Positions 57,918 through 64,000 of a stretch of 64,000 nucleotides of DNA are shown in pieces. Made by a program: the position numbers and the translations under genes. The notes under the pieces were generated by a model. It saw only the letters and a program-made list of their open reading frames with translations. It had not been told where the DNA came from and did not search any database. Position 1 is the stretch's first letter. Every line of letters begins with the position of its first letter. The stretch spans positions 2,604,001 to 2,668,000 of the forward strand of contig NZ_CP096829.1 in assembly GCF_023272795.1 (NCBI RefSeq), written 5' to 3'. This stretch comes from Flavobacterium humidisoli. Lineage in GTDB: Bacteria > Bacteroidota > Bacteroidia > Flavobacteriales > Flavobacteriaceae.

Positions 57918-58643
57918 CTATTTTGCCGAAATTAAATTTAAAATCTTCGTGATTTCTTTTGCTCTATTTCGTCTTAGAGCATATCGTTTCATTTTTAAAA
58001 TATTTACAGTGTATTTCTCTAAAGCGTTGAAAAAAATATCTTCCAATTCTCCCTGTTGAGCAGCAAAAATATCTTTGTCGATTATCATGTCAACTAATAA
58101 TTTTTCAAGACTAGAAATTACAATCTTTTTTTGATACTCAACAGGAGCTTCTGATATGAGAGGTTTTATTATTATAACATCTTCGCTATTATATATGTAG
58201 TAGTTGAAGATGTTTGTATCAGGGTTCACGTAAACATTTTTAAACGCTTCGCTTATGGTATTAAAGGTTTGACTAATAGCATCTTTTTCTACCTCAATAA
58301 TTAGATATTGTCTAAATGGTTGATGTCGCATGAGACTGTTTAACCAGCTTGTATCCCAAACGCAATAATTAATGTAAGGATATTCTCTATGGACTCTGTT
58401 GTACAATTTCTTTAACTTCAATGTAATTTCTGGATGGAATCCCTTTTTAATTTTTAATGTATATAAACCACGAGATGGACTTCTAAGCTTTCCTGTTTTT
58501 TTTAATTTTGAAATATAAACGGTAATCGTACTTTGTGTCCAAGAAGGATAGTCTTTCTTGATGGCGCAGATAAGTTCTACTCTAGTTATGGTAGGTTTAT
58601 TTTCAAAGTATTTGCCTAGTTTATATTCAAGTTCTGTATTCAC
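57918..58643 (-). CDS. AbiEi-like / DUF6577-type protein, no toxin partner nearby
   Basis: A 241-aa soluble protein. The N-terminal 65 residues form a winged helix (TRVELICAIKKDYPSWTQST, ITVYISKLKKTGKLRSPSRG, LYTL), as in AbiEi-type antitoxins, and the rest resembles the AbiEi C-terminal domain (YNRVHREYPYINYCVWDTSW, PFRQYLIIEVEKDA, IKPLISEAPVEY, SSLEKLLVDMIIDKDIFAAQ). In such systems the antitoxin represses its operon and is followed by an AbiEii nucleotidyltransferase toxin. Here only the dehydrogenase fragment follows, 38 nt downstream, so the toxin gene is missing or was replaced by a deletion. Unpaired DUF6577-type proteins also exist, and their role is unknown. Confidence 0.7.
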   Translation of the reverse strand: MNTELEYKLGKYFENKPTITRVELICAIKKDYPSWTQSTITVYISKLKKTGKLRSPSRGLYTLKIKKGFHPEITLKLKKLYNRVHREYPYINYCVWDTSWLNSLMRHQPFRQYLIIEVEKDAISQTFNTISEAFKNVYVNPDTNIFNYYIYNSEDVIIIKPLISEAPVEYQKKIVISSLEKLLVDMIIDKDIFAAQQGELEDIFFNALEKYTVNILKMKRYALRRNRAKEITKILNLISAK

Positions 58644-59157
58644 AACATTTAGTATTAATATTGTGAAGATAACAATAATTTACAAAAAATTAAACTTTGG
58701 CAAAAAAAATATCTTTTTGCCGAAAATTAATAAAAATGATGTCATTTGAAATTAAACAAAATTTCATTTCAAAATATTGCCAGTTTTAGCAAGCAATTTC
58801 AGAGAGTTTTAAATTGTTTACATGTTAAAAATATAATGCCGTTTATGATATTTTATTAAAGAACTAAATTTAAGTGAATGTAATTAAAAGAAAATAAAGT
58901 TTAATAGGTAAAATTACCTGTTTAATGTTGAAAATATAAAATGTAAAAAAAGATTCAATTAATTTGAATCAGAGTTGCCTGCGGATACAATGGCTCCGCG
59001 TAGATAATTGATTAAAGCGTATAATTTTTAAGTTATATTAATTTTCATTTTCAAAAAGTGTACTCTGATTCTAAGTGTGAATAGCTTTTTTTTTGAAATC
59101 TCCATGAAAAGCTTGTATTCCGAAAAGACTTACTGGCCTATAAGTGTCTGCTCCGCC
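58644..59157. other. Intergenic region at the edge of the conjugative block
   Basis: About 0.5 kb, very AT-rich, no gene. A boundary of the integrated element may lie here or further left, but I see no clear attachment-site repeat. Confidence 0.35.
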
Positions 59158-59186
59158 AAAAAAAAGCCGGCTTATAGCCGGCTTTC
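59158..59186 (-). terminator. Rho-independent terminator of the pcfJ operon
   Basis: On the minus strand a perfect 9-bp GC-rich stem (59185-59177 with 59171-59163) is followed by a run of T (59165-59158 as A on the plus strand). It begins 8 nt after the pcfJ stop codon. Confidence 0.9.
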
Positions 59187-59193
59187 AAAAGAA

Positions 59194-60498
59194 CTAATTA
59201 ACTGTCCTTTTCTTTACCCTTTCCTTAATTTTATACAAGTTTCTGTTCATAAGACTGATTATCTGCTTATGGTGTTTGGAAGCATTATTTTTAAAACCTC
59301 TGCATTGTATGATTTCCATGTTTTTAAGCGACAGCTCAATAGTTTCAACCGACTGGCTGTCTACTTTAGCCGATAATATAAGCGAGTTTTTCTTCTTGTA
59401 ATACTCATTGGTAAACACGCAGTGGTGCAGGTTATCGCCTTCTTCCATGAAATCCTGTACATTTTCAATTACCGAGACGGTCAGGTTTTTTTCAGAGAAA
59501 CAAAGCCCGAAAAAGTCCTTTTTTTCCTCGGCATAAACATTCTGAGCCTCGAGTATTTCCGAGCGCATCTCTATTAGATATTTTCTGCGCTGAATGACTC
59601 TTTTTTTAACGACAAGCCTGTCATGTGCTTCGCGCAGGTTGTCGGGACAGACGTAGAGAGGACAGCTGAGGTCTTTTTTAAACCATCGTAAAAGGTCTAT
59701 GTAATCCTCCCAAATCTTGTAATCAGAAATAATATAGCTGTTTTTAAGGCAGGTTTTAACAGCCTGCCAATTCTGTTTCAGATGCTGCTCATGAGAAGTC
59801 AGGTAGTAGGTCAGCATAGAAATCTGTGAAGATTTCAAAAGGGTTTCAGCAAGTGAATCTCGCAATAATGCTGTAAAAAGCATCTGCGGTGCGATATTAT
59901 GCAGTGACGTTTTAAACCCATTTCGTTTAAGGGAGCTGAGAACTTTCACTTTCGGATAGACCCTGTAAGGGGCAATGCGGTACTTTGGCGAGTTCTGAAA
60001 ATCTTTTGGTCTAACTTCAAGGGGAGAATAATATTTCCATTGGTCGTAGGACTGAGAAAAAACATTAACTGAAAGCGACATTGTGCGCACTTCTCCTTTG
60101 GGATTAATCCAATGCTGCATAACCTCTTTATGAAAATAGGTCGGCGCAAAGCCTTTTTTCATCTGCTTGTGGGAGCAGATAATGCGCACCACCTGAAAAT
60201 CTCCTGCCGTCTCCAAAAAGGCAGAGTATTCTATTTCCTTGAACTGCGTTTTGTTGCAGGGCTGCATTTTAAGTTTTCCCCTGCATCCTGCGCATTTAAT
60301 GTAGTTCTGGCATTCAGCTTTGCTGCTGTCGGGTTTCCAAGCGTGAGAACAGTCAAGACAGTGAAATTTTCCCCTTGACAGCACGCCCCACTTTAAGAAA
60401 ATGGATTTTTCCGCCCATGCCGTAACTGCAGGAGAAACAGTTGCTAGTGATGCACTCATGGCAGTAATCTTTTTTTCGATGATTGTTTTAGGTTTCAT
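59194..60498 (-). CDS. PcfJ-like conjugative-element protein
   Basis: A 434-aa cytoplasmic protein of the PcfJ type found on conjugative transposons. Near the N-terminus two CxxC pairs (Cys47/Cys50 in FHCLDCSHAW, Cys69/Cys72 in CAGCRGK) form a likely zinc ribbon. The C-terminal part (about 320-420) carries the PcfJ core: EEGDNLHHCVFTNEYYKKKN, SLILSAKVDSQSVETIELSL and IIQCRGFKNNASKHHKQI. The biochemical role is not established; pcfJ/pcfK genes sit with relaxase and ssb genes in such elements. Its ATG overlaps the end of pcfK by four bases, and a terminator follows, so it is the last gene of this operon. Confidence 0.88.
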   Translation of the reverse strand: MKPKTIIEKKITAMSASLATVSPAVTAWAEKSIFLKWGVLSRGKFHCLDCSHAWKPDSSKAECQNYIKCAGCRGKLKMQPCNKTQFKEIEYSAFLETAGDFQVVRIICSHKQMKKGFAPTYFHKEVMQHWINPKGEVRTMSLSVNVFSQSYDQWKYYSPLEVRPKDFQNSPKYRIAPYRVYPKVKVLSSLKRNGFKTSLHNIAPQMLFTALLRDSLAETLLKSSQISMLTYYLTSHEQHLKQNWQAVKTCLKNSYIISDYKIWEDYIDLLRWFKKDLSCPLYVCPDNLREAHDRLVVKKRVIQRRKYLIEMRSEILEAQNVYAEEKKDFFGLCFSEKNLTVSVIENVQDFMEEGDNLHHCVFTNEYYKKKNSLILSAKVDSQSVETIELSLKNMEIIQCRGFKNNASKHHKQIISLMNRNLYKIKERVKKRTVN

Positions 60499-60905
60499 AG
60501 GTCAAAAAGTGTTAAGGCGGTCTGTATTTGTTTTTGGGGCTGCTGTAACGGGATTTCTTTTGCAGCAACAGCAGCGGCGGGAATTTTCTGCACGGCGTTT
60601 TCTGTATTAGCAGCGGGAGCGGAGAACAAATCAGCCTCTTTAGGCTGATTTGTCGTTACTCTGCATTTGATGTCGGGGAGGTTTCCGATAGTATCATCGG
60701 TATAATAGGCAACAGCCATATCAAAAATCTCGCTGTCGTCAAAAGCGCATTCGCCAGTTTTCTTTACTTCAGAGATGATGTATTTAAGGCAGCTGTCCAC
60801 ATTCTTTGAAGCCTTTTCAAGCATAGGGGCAAAAGCACAGTCCGACAGGGATTTCTCTTTTAGGAAATCCTCTATCCTTGTTTTGAATTTTTCTGATGGT
60901 TTCAT
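60495..60905 (-). CDS. PcfK-like conjugative-element protein
   Basis: A 136-aa protein from ATG 60905, chosen because the family begins MK...FK..I..FL (here MKPSEKFKTRIEDFLKEKSL). An in-frame ATG at 60932 overlaps the stop of the gene upstream (TAATG) and would add nine residues, so coupling may use that codon. Family segments: KNVDSCLKYIISEVKKTGEC, FDDSEIFDMAVAYYTDD, IKCRVTTNQ. The C-terminal 60 residues are Ala/Gln-rich linker. It pairs with PcfJ encoded next; the exact function is unknown. Confidence 0.85.
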   Translation of the reverse strand: MKPSEKFKTRIEDFLKEKSLSDCAFAPMLEKASKNVDSCLKYIISEVKKTGECAFDDSEIFDMAVAYYTDDTIGNLPDIKCRVTTNQPKEADLFSAPAANTENAVQKIPAAAVAAKEIPLQQPQKQIQTALTLFDL

Positions 60906-60931
60906 AACGGAGTGGTTTAAGATTAAAGGCA

Positions 60932-61291
60932 TTACTCAAAAGCGCTTCTGTAGATGTCAAAGCAGTACTCTTCGAAACAGAGCCAGCACATAAAAGTGTA
61001 GTGGGGCAGGCGGTGGCGGTTCTTTACAGCCTCTCCGAGAGACTGCTCGATTTCTTCGCGTATATTTTCCAAATCATCAAGATGGGCGATGTAGAACTTT
61101 TTACAGTCGGCATGGTAGATAAAATCGCCAATCATTCCGCTGATGCATCCCATTCTCTGCAAGTCTTCCAAAAAAGATCTAAGCTGTTCTTTTTTAGTCC
61201 CGTCATAAGATTCTATTTCTGAGAGAATCATTTTATTGAATACCCTGCTTACAGGGTACTGGGCATATATTGATTTTTCTAAGGCTTTCAT
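60932..61291 (-). CDS. Small conjugative-element protein, 119 aa
   Basis: MKALEKSIYAQYPVSRVFNK opens a soluble protein with EIESYDGTKKEQLRSFLEDL, GCISGMIGDFIYHADCKKFY and HYTFMCWLCFEEYCFDIYRS. The pattern GT..EQL..FL.D....G..SG.I..FIYH.DC..FY resembles the DUF7222-type proteins that recur between ssb and pcfK in Bacteroidota conjugative elements. Function unknown. It lies 35 nt after ssb and overlaps or abuts pcfK, so they are one operon. Confidence 0.78.
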   Translation of the reverse strand: MKALEKSIYAQYPVSRVFNKMILSEIESYDGTKKEQLRSFLEDLQRMGCISGMIGDFIYHADCKKFYIAHLDDLENIREEIEQSLGEAVKNRHRLPHYTFMCWLCFEEYCFDIYRSAFE

Positions 61292-61326
61292 AATTTATTT
61301 TTTAGGCTTATACAATTGATTTAATC

Positions 61327-61716
61327 TTAAAAAGGCAGGCCGTCGGGTTCTTTTCTGCTCTTTTGAGCATCCGCATCTGTGTTTTTTTCCGTCTCTGCAC
61401 TATCATTGACAAAGGCAATAATTTTGATGTTTGAAGTGTGAAAGGTCAGGCTTCCATGCGCCTGCGAATCATTTCCGATATAGACATTCAGCCCGATTCG
61501 TCCGAAAAGCTCCACGGCAGTGCCTTTTTTAAGGTACTGTGCCACGCCTGTGGATAGCCAGTAGGAGCAGTCGATATAGGTTACAATTCGTTTAATCTCT
61601 GTGCTGTTTTTGGGTCTGTAGCTGTCATTTACGGCGATTGAGAAATTAACCACCTGTCTCTCAGCGCTGGCTTTAGCCACAACGGCGTCTCTTGTAAGTC
61701 TTCCAATGATTTCCAT
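61327..61716 (-). CDS. ssb: Single-stranded DNA-binding protein
   Basis: A 129-aa SSB with one OB fold: MEIIGRLTRDAVVAKASAER, VVNFSIAVND, IDCSYWLSTGVAQYLKKGTA, VELFGRIG, and a disordered acidic tail ending DGLPF, which is the tip that recruits partner proteins. It coats the transferred strand or protects replication intermediates of the mobile element; the chromosomal ssb is expected elsewhere. First gene of the operon ssb - small protein - pcfK - pcfJ. The fold is shorter at the N-terminus than in chromosomal copies, as is usual for element-encoded SSB. Confidence 0.93.
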   Translation of the reverse strand: MEIIGRLTRDAVVAKASAERQVVNFSIAVNDSYRPKNSTEIKRIVTYIDCSYWLSTGVAQYLKKGTAVELFGRIGLNVYIGNDSQAHGSLTFHTSNIKIIAFVNDSAETEKNTDADAQKSRKEPDGLPF

Positions 61717-61829
61717 GATTTTAAAATTTAAGTGAGTACTGTTTTTTTAAGTTTCCTTTCCATTTCTCCCAAAAATTGTTTCCAAAAGAAAAAACGGGAA
61801 AAAAGAAAGCAAGAATAAAGTGTCAGGAA

Positions 61830-61925
61830 AGGAGACGGAGTGCTATAAGTCCCGAAGGGCGGTGAGGGACACCGAGCCGTTATGCGCATGCAGGGTCCGG
61901 CGGACACTATCTTGGCTGCCCTTTT
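61830..61925. other. GC-rich structured element, candidate oriT or RNA
   Basis: A block far richer in GC than its surroundings, without a credible gene. It contains several short hairpins: 61860-61864 with 61870-61874, 61895-61898 with 61902-61905, and the palindrome ATGCGCAT near 61882-61889. It sits just upstream of ssb in the conjugative block and between divergent genes, a usual place for a transfer origin, a leader RNA or a regulatory element. Confidence 0.4.
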
Positions 61926-62110
61926 ACCCCGTTTTGAATTGGAAAAATCCTCTTAAAAATTATAATTACAGGACTGCAGCCCGCACAAAGCACTTAGGAT
62001 TCTGAAAAGGAAGAGACGTCAGAATTTTAACAGTTCAAAGTGCGCAGGAAAAAGATTAAGCATTAAATTTGGGAAAGAAAAATAAAGCATCGACAAACAA
62101 ATCTTTCACA

Positions 62111-62356
62111 ATGCAAAAAGCTATACAATTAAAAGTGAGAAAAGATTTGGACCCCCGCCAGCATCTCACTGTCATTAAGTTAAAAGGAAGCCTGATATCG
62201 AAAGGATTTACTGAGATTATCCATATTTCAGACCATGATGAGGAATTTCATATCAACACTTTTGAAACTGATCCCGAAAGGAGAAATGATGTCCAGCAGT
62301 ATATAGCGGCATTTATAAATTCTGAGAACCTTTCCGATACAGTCACAATAAAATAA
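62111..62356 (+). CDS. Small hypothetical protein, 81 aa
   Basis: From ATG 62111: MQKAIQLKVRKDLDPRQHLT, LISKGFTEIIHISDHDEEFH, then INTFETDPERRNDVQQYIAA and a TAA at 62354-62356. An in-frame TTG at 62069 would add 14 basic residues. It looks like a compact alpha/beta fold, no signal or membrane part. It is the only plus-strand gene in this block, and a shared hairpin (62424-62463) ends it and the convergent DUF6965-like gene. Function not recognised. Confidence 0.55.
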   Translation: MQKAIQLKVRKDLDPRQHLTVIKLKGSLISKGFTEIIHISDHDEEFHINTFETDPERRNDVQQYIAAFINSENLSDTVTIK

Positions 62357-62423
62357 TCCGCGAATAATTTGCGCCGCTTTTTTGGAAAGGGAATATCGGA
62401 GCTGCCGTTTTTTGGGGATAATG

Positions 62424-62463
62424 AAAATGCCCCAAAAAAGTGAGACACTATCTGGGGCATTTT
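62424..62463. terminator. Bidirectional terminator between convergent genes
   Basis: A 10-bp stem (62424-62433 with 62454-62463) with A-run before and T-run after it, so it can stop transcription from both sides. It lies between the 81-aa gene and the minus-strand gene ending at 62497. Confidence 0.88.
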
Positions 62464-62496
62464 TTATCTTCCTTGCAGATTGCAGATGGACTGCAG

Positions 62497-62790
62497 TCAG
62501 ACCGCTTCTTCTGTTTCCGAACCAGCCTGAAGGCCGGTTTCTTCAGAGGGCGCCTGCTGGCCAGTATGACCGTCAGATGGCTGCTGGGCCGTTTTTTTCA
62601 TCAGGATGTAAAAATCCCTCAGATGCCACCATGCCGGACAGCGGTCCATAGTTCCGTTAAAGTTTCTTATCGTGGTATGGCAGCTCTTTAGGAATGCCTG
62701 GGTATCGGCAATCTTTGCCCAAGGAGTCCACTGCACTTCCTTGGGCGGAGGATGGTTCTCAAAATGCCGTTTTATGTCTTCGTAATTCAT
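62497..62790 (-). CDS. DUF6965-like protein, 97 aa
   Basis: MNYEDIKRHFENHPPPKEVQ, then WTPWAKIADTQAFLKSCHTT and MDRCPAWWHLRDFYILM. This is the pattern of the short DUF6965 proteins (E.K.YFE.H.LP......A.I.D...F..S......N......P...RL...) widespread in Bacteroidota mobile elements. The last 30 residues are a polar, disordered tail. Located directly after traG (60 nt gap) on the same strand, so probably co-transcribed. Function unknown. Confidence 0.72.
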   Translation of the reverse strand: MNYEDIKRHFENHPPPKEVQWTPWAKIADTQAFLKSCHTTIRNFNGTMDRCPAWWHLRDFYILMKKTAQQPSDGHTGQQAPSEETGLQAGSETEEAV

Positions 62791-62849
62791 GCTGCAAAAT
62801 TAAATAAAAAGCCGGTGCAGGCCAAGGAAAGATTAAGCGTATGAAGTTA

Positions 62850-64000
62850 TTATTTCTTTTTTTCTATAACTAAATGAGAGAGTGCGGGATTATGCAGAAG
62901 GCGTTCCATTTCTGAATTTACAATCTCTGAAATGTCGTCTTTAATCTGCATATAATTGCGTTCCACCATCGAGCTGCTAATAGTCCGTACTGGATTTATC
63001 TGCTGATACGATTCTTGCTCTTTCTTAAGAGCTTCATGGTTATTAAGTATGGCAGAATGAAAAGTTTTAAGCTGTATCTTGCAGTCGGGATTGTCTGAAA
63101 CAATACCTACAAATTCACCTGAACTAAGGGAAGAAATTTTTGATACCGGCACTGCATATTCCAGCTGTTTGGAACGGCTTACTGAAGTATCGGAACTGTT
63201 TATGGATAGGCTTTCACGGTCCTGCATAATTTTTCCGAAACGTTCAGAGAGCTGTTTGGCAGTGTCCCCATTCACTTGGCCGCTTATTATATTTCCGGTG
63301 ATATTAAGTATGACTTCAGCCTGTTCGCGTCCGTAATCCTTCCGCAGCTGGCTGAAATCCTGAATCCCCAGGCATGTGCTTACCTTATTGCTTCTTGCAG
63401 TAGCTATAAGACTGTCTACATTGTTGAGAAATATGGTTGGAAATTCATCGAAAATAAGGCTGCTTTTTAATTTTCCTTTCTGATTCACCTGTTTTATAAG
63501 TCTGCTTATATAGAGCGAAAGCACAGCGCCATAGGTCTGTATTTTCAGAGGATTGTTTCCCATGCAGATTATTTTTGGATCATCAGGATTATTAAGGTCA
63601 AGAGTAAAGTCATTTCCTGACAGCACATAATAAAGCTGCGCGCTGGAGAGCCTGGCCATGGAAATCTTTGCGGAAGCTACCTGTCCCTCAAGCTGCTCCA
63701 TGACATCTTGGAGGTAGGCACTGACAAATGGGTTGATCAAAACCTCTATTTCTTTTTCAGTTCTCAGCAGCGTGAAAAGGCTGTCGTAATCCATCTGCAT
63801 GAGTTCAATTACGTGGGGAAGCGTGCAGAATTCCCCATCATTGTATTTGCGGAGATACCATATAACGGCGGTTAAAAAGTTTATCGGGGATTCCACAAAG
63901 AAATCACCCTGTTTTTTAATCCATTCCCTGTTTAAGCCCAGCAGTATGGTGCGCGCGGATTCTGCAGCATCGGTAATATCGTTCATGGATTTTGGGTCTA
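62850..64000 (-). CDS. traG: TraG-type conjugation coupling ATPase (C-terminal part, runs off the window)
   Basis: The last 383 codons of a VirD4/TraG family ATPase, which brings the relaxase-DNA complex to the mating channel at the inner membrane. Visible: DPKSMNDITDAAESARTILL at the edge (frame open to base 64000, so the gene continues beyond; the ATG at 63986 is internal), KKQGDFFVESPINFLTAVIW, the Walker B segment LKSSLIFDEFPTIFL, the conserved SLIATARSNKVSTCLGIQDF, SQLRKDYGREQAEVILN and ITGNIISGQVNGDTAKQLSE. The Walker A part lies outside. A degraded partial copy lies at 50286-50852. Confidence 0.95.
   Translation of the reverse strand, partial: DPKSMNDITDAAESARTILLGLNREWIKKQGDFFVESPINFLTAVIWYLRKYNDGEFCTLPHVIELMQMDYDSLFTLLRTEKEIEVLINPFVSAYLQDVMEQLEGQVASAKISMARLSSAQLYYVLSGNDFTLDLNNPDDPKIICMGNNPLKIQTYGAVLSLYISRLIKQVNQKGKLKSSLIFDEFPTIFLNNVDSLIATARSNKVSTCLGIQDFSQLRKDYGREQAEVILNITGNIISGQVNGDTAKQLSERFGKIMQDRESLSINSSDTSVSRSKQLEYAVPVSKISSLSSGEFVGIVSDNPDCKIQLKTFHSAILNNHEALKKEQESYQQINPVRTISSSMVERNYMQIKDDISEIVNSEMERLLHNPALSHLVIEKKK

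Noticed and set aside
61820..62005. 61-aa plus-strand frame over the GC-rich block
   Set aside because: Codon usage is unlike the neighbours and the sequence looks like a structured noncoding element.
63079..63336. 85-aa plus-strand frame
   Set aside because: Antisense to the traG reading frame; the same antisense frame appears over the traG remnant at 50509, as expected from conserved coding DNA.

Overview
The window looks like a chromosomal segment of a Flavobacterium-like member of the Bacteroidota. It is AT-rich and carries a SusC/SusD pair under a hybrid two-component regulator, a PorP/SprF-type protein beside a secreted protein with a type B (gliding-motility type) type IX secretion tail, many secreted proteins with the flavobacterial N-terminal 'GIGT..P..S' module, and a conjugative-element block with TraG, PcfK/PcfJ-like proteins and SSB. 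Large parts are a gene graveyard: long intergenic stretches hold decayed transposases, porins, chitinase and surface-protein genes that can still be read in broken frames.

Layout. 1-4600: tail of an upstream gene, two long microsatellites, an intact OprO/P-like porin and a decayed IS3-type transposase. 4601-9000: two secreted proteins, one of which goes out of frame at a run of eight G and has a pentanucleotide repeat against its start codon; a second decayed IS3 copy lies between them. 9755-10615: decayed IS481-like transposase. 11452-17000: YD-like lipoprotein, then a 969-aa type IX substrate with its SprF-like partner. 17000-22230: relic-rich zone with a small unknown protein, a porin pseudogene, an intact outer-membrane barrel protein and a fibronectin-type pseudogene.

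22235-37040 is a polysaccharide utilisation locus: regulator (TTG start), terminator, SusC, SusD, GH130, MFS permease, an unassigned secreted protein that may be a new glycoside hydrolase or lyase, and a GH13 enzyme. The tight spacing (1-nt overlap between GH130 and MFS; 11 and 14 nt between the next genes) indicates one transcript for uptake and dismantling of a glycan that probably contains mannose and glucose. 37361-43437 holds a sensor fragment, an unknown protein, a GH19 chitinase pseudogene and an intact GH20 hexosaminidase.

43614-57700 is accessory: a lipoprotein copy with an amber stop, a 773-aa repeat-bearing secreted protein, remnants of three transposase families, a traG remnant, and a group of FISUMP-domain surface-protein genes (one nearly intact, three fragments) in which the 5' ends and homopolymers are the variable parts. 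57918-64000 holds an AbiEi-like protein without a visible toxin partner and a minus-strand conjugative-element block (traG partial, DUF6965-like, ssb, a small protein, pcfK, pcfJ).

The features most worth following are the simple-sequence-repeat controlled surface protein at 4.6 kb, the FISUMP gene group with fragments that could act as donors, and the unassigned enzyme of the utilisation locus. All family names come from reading motifs by eye; no database search was possible.
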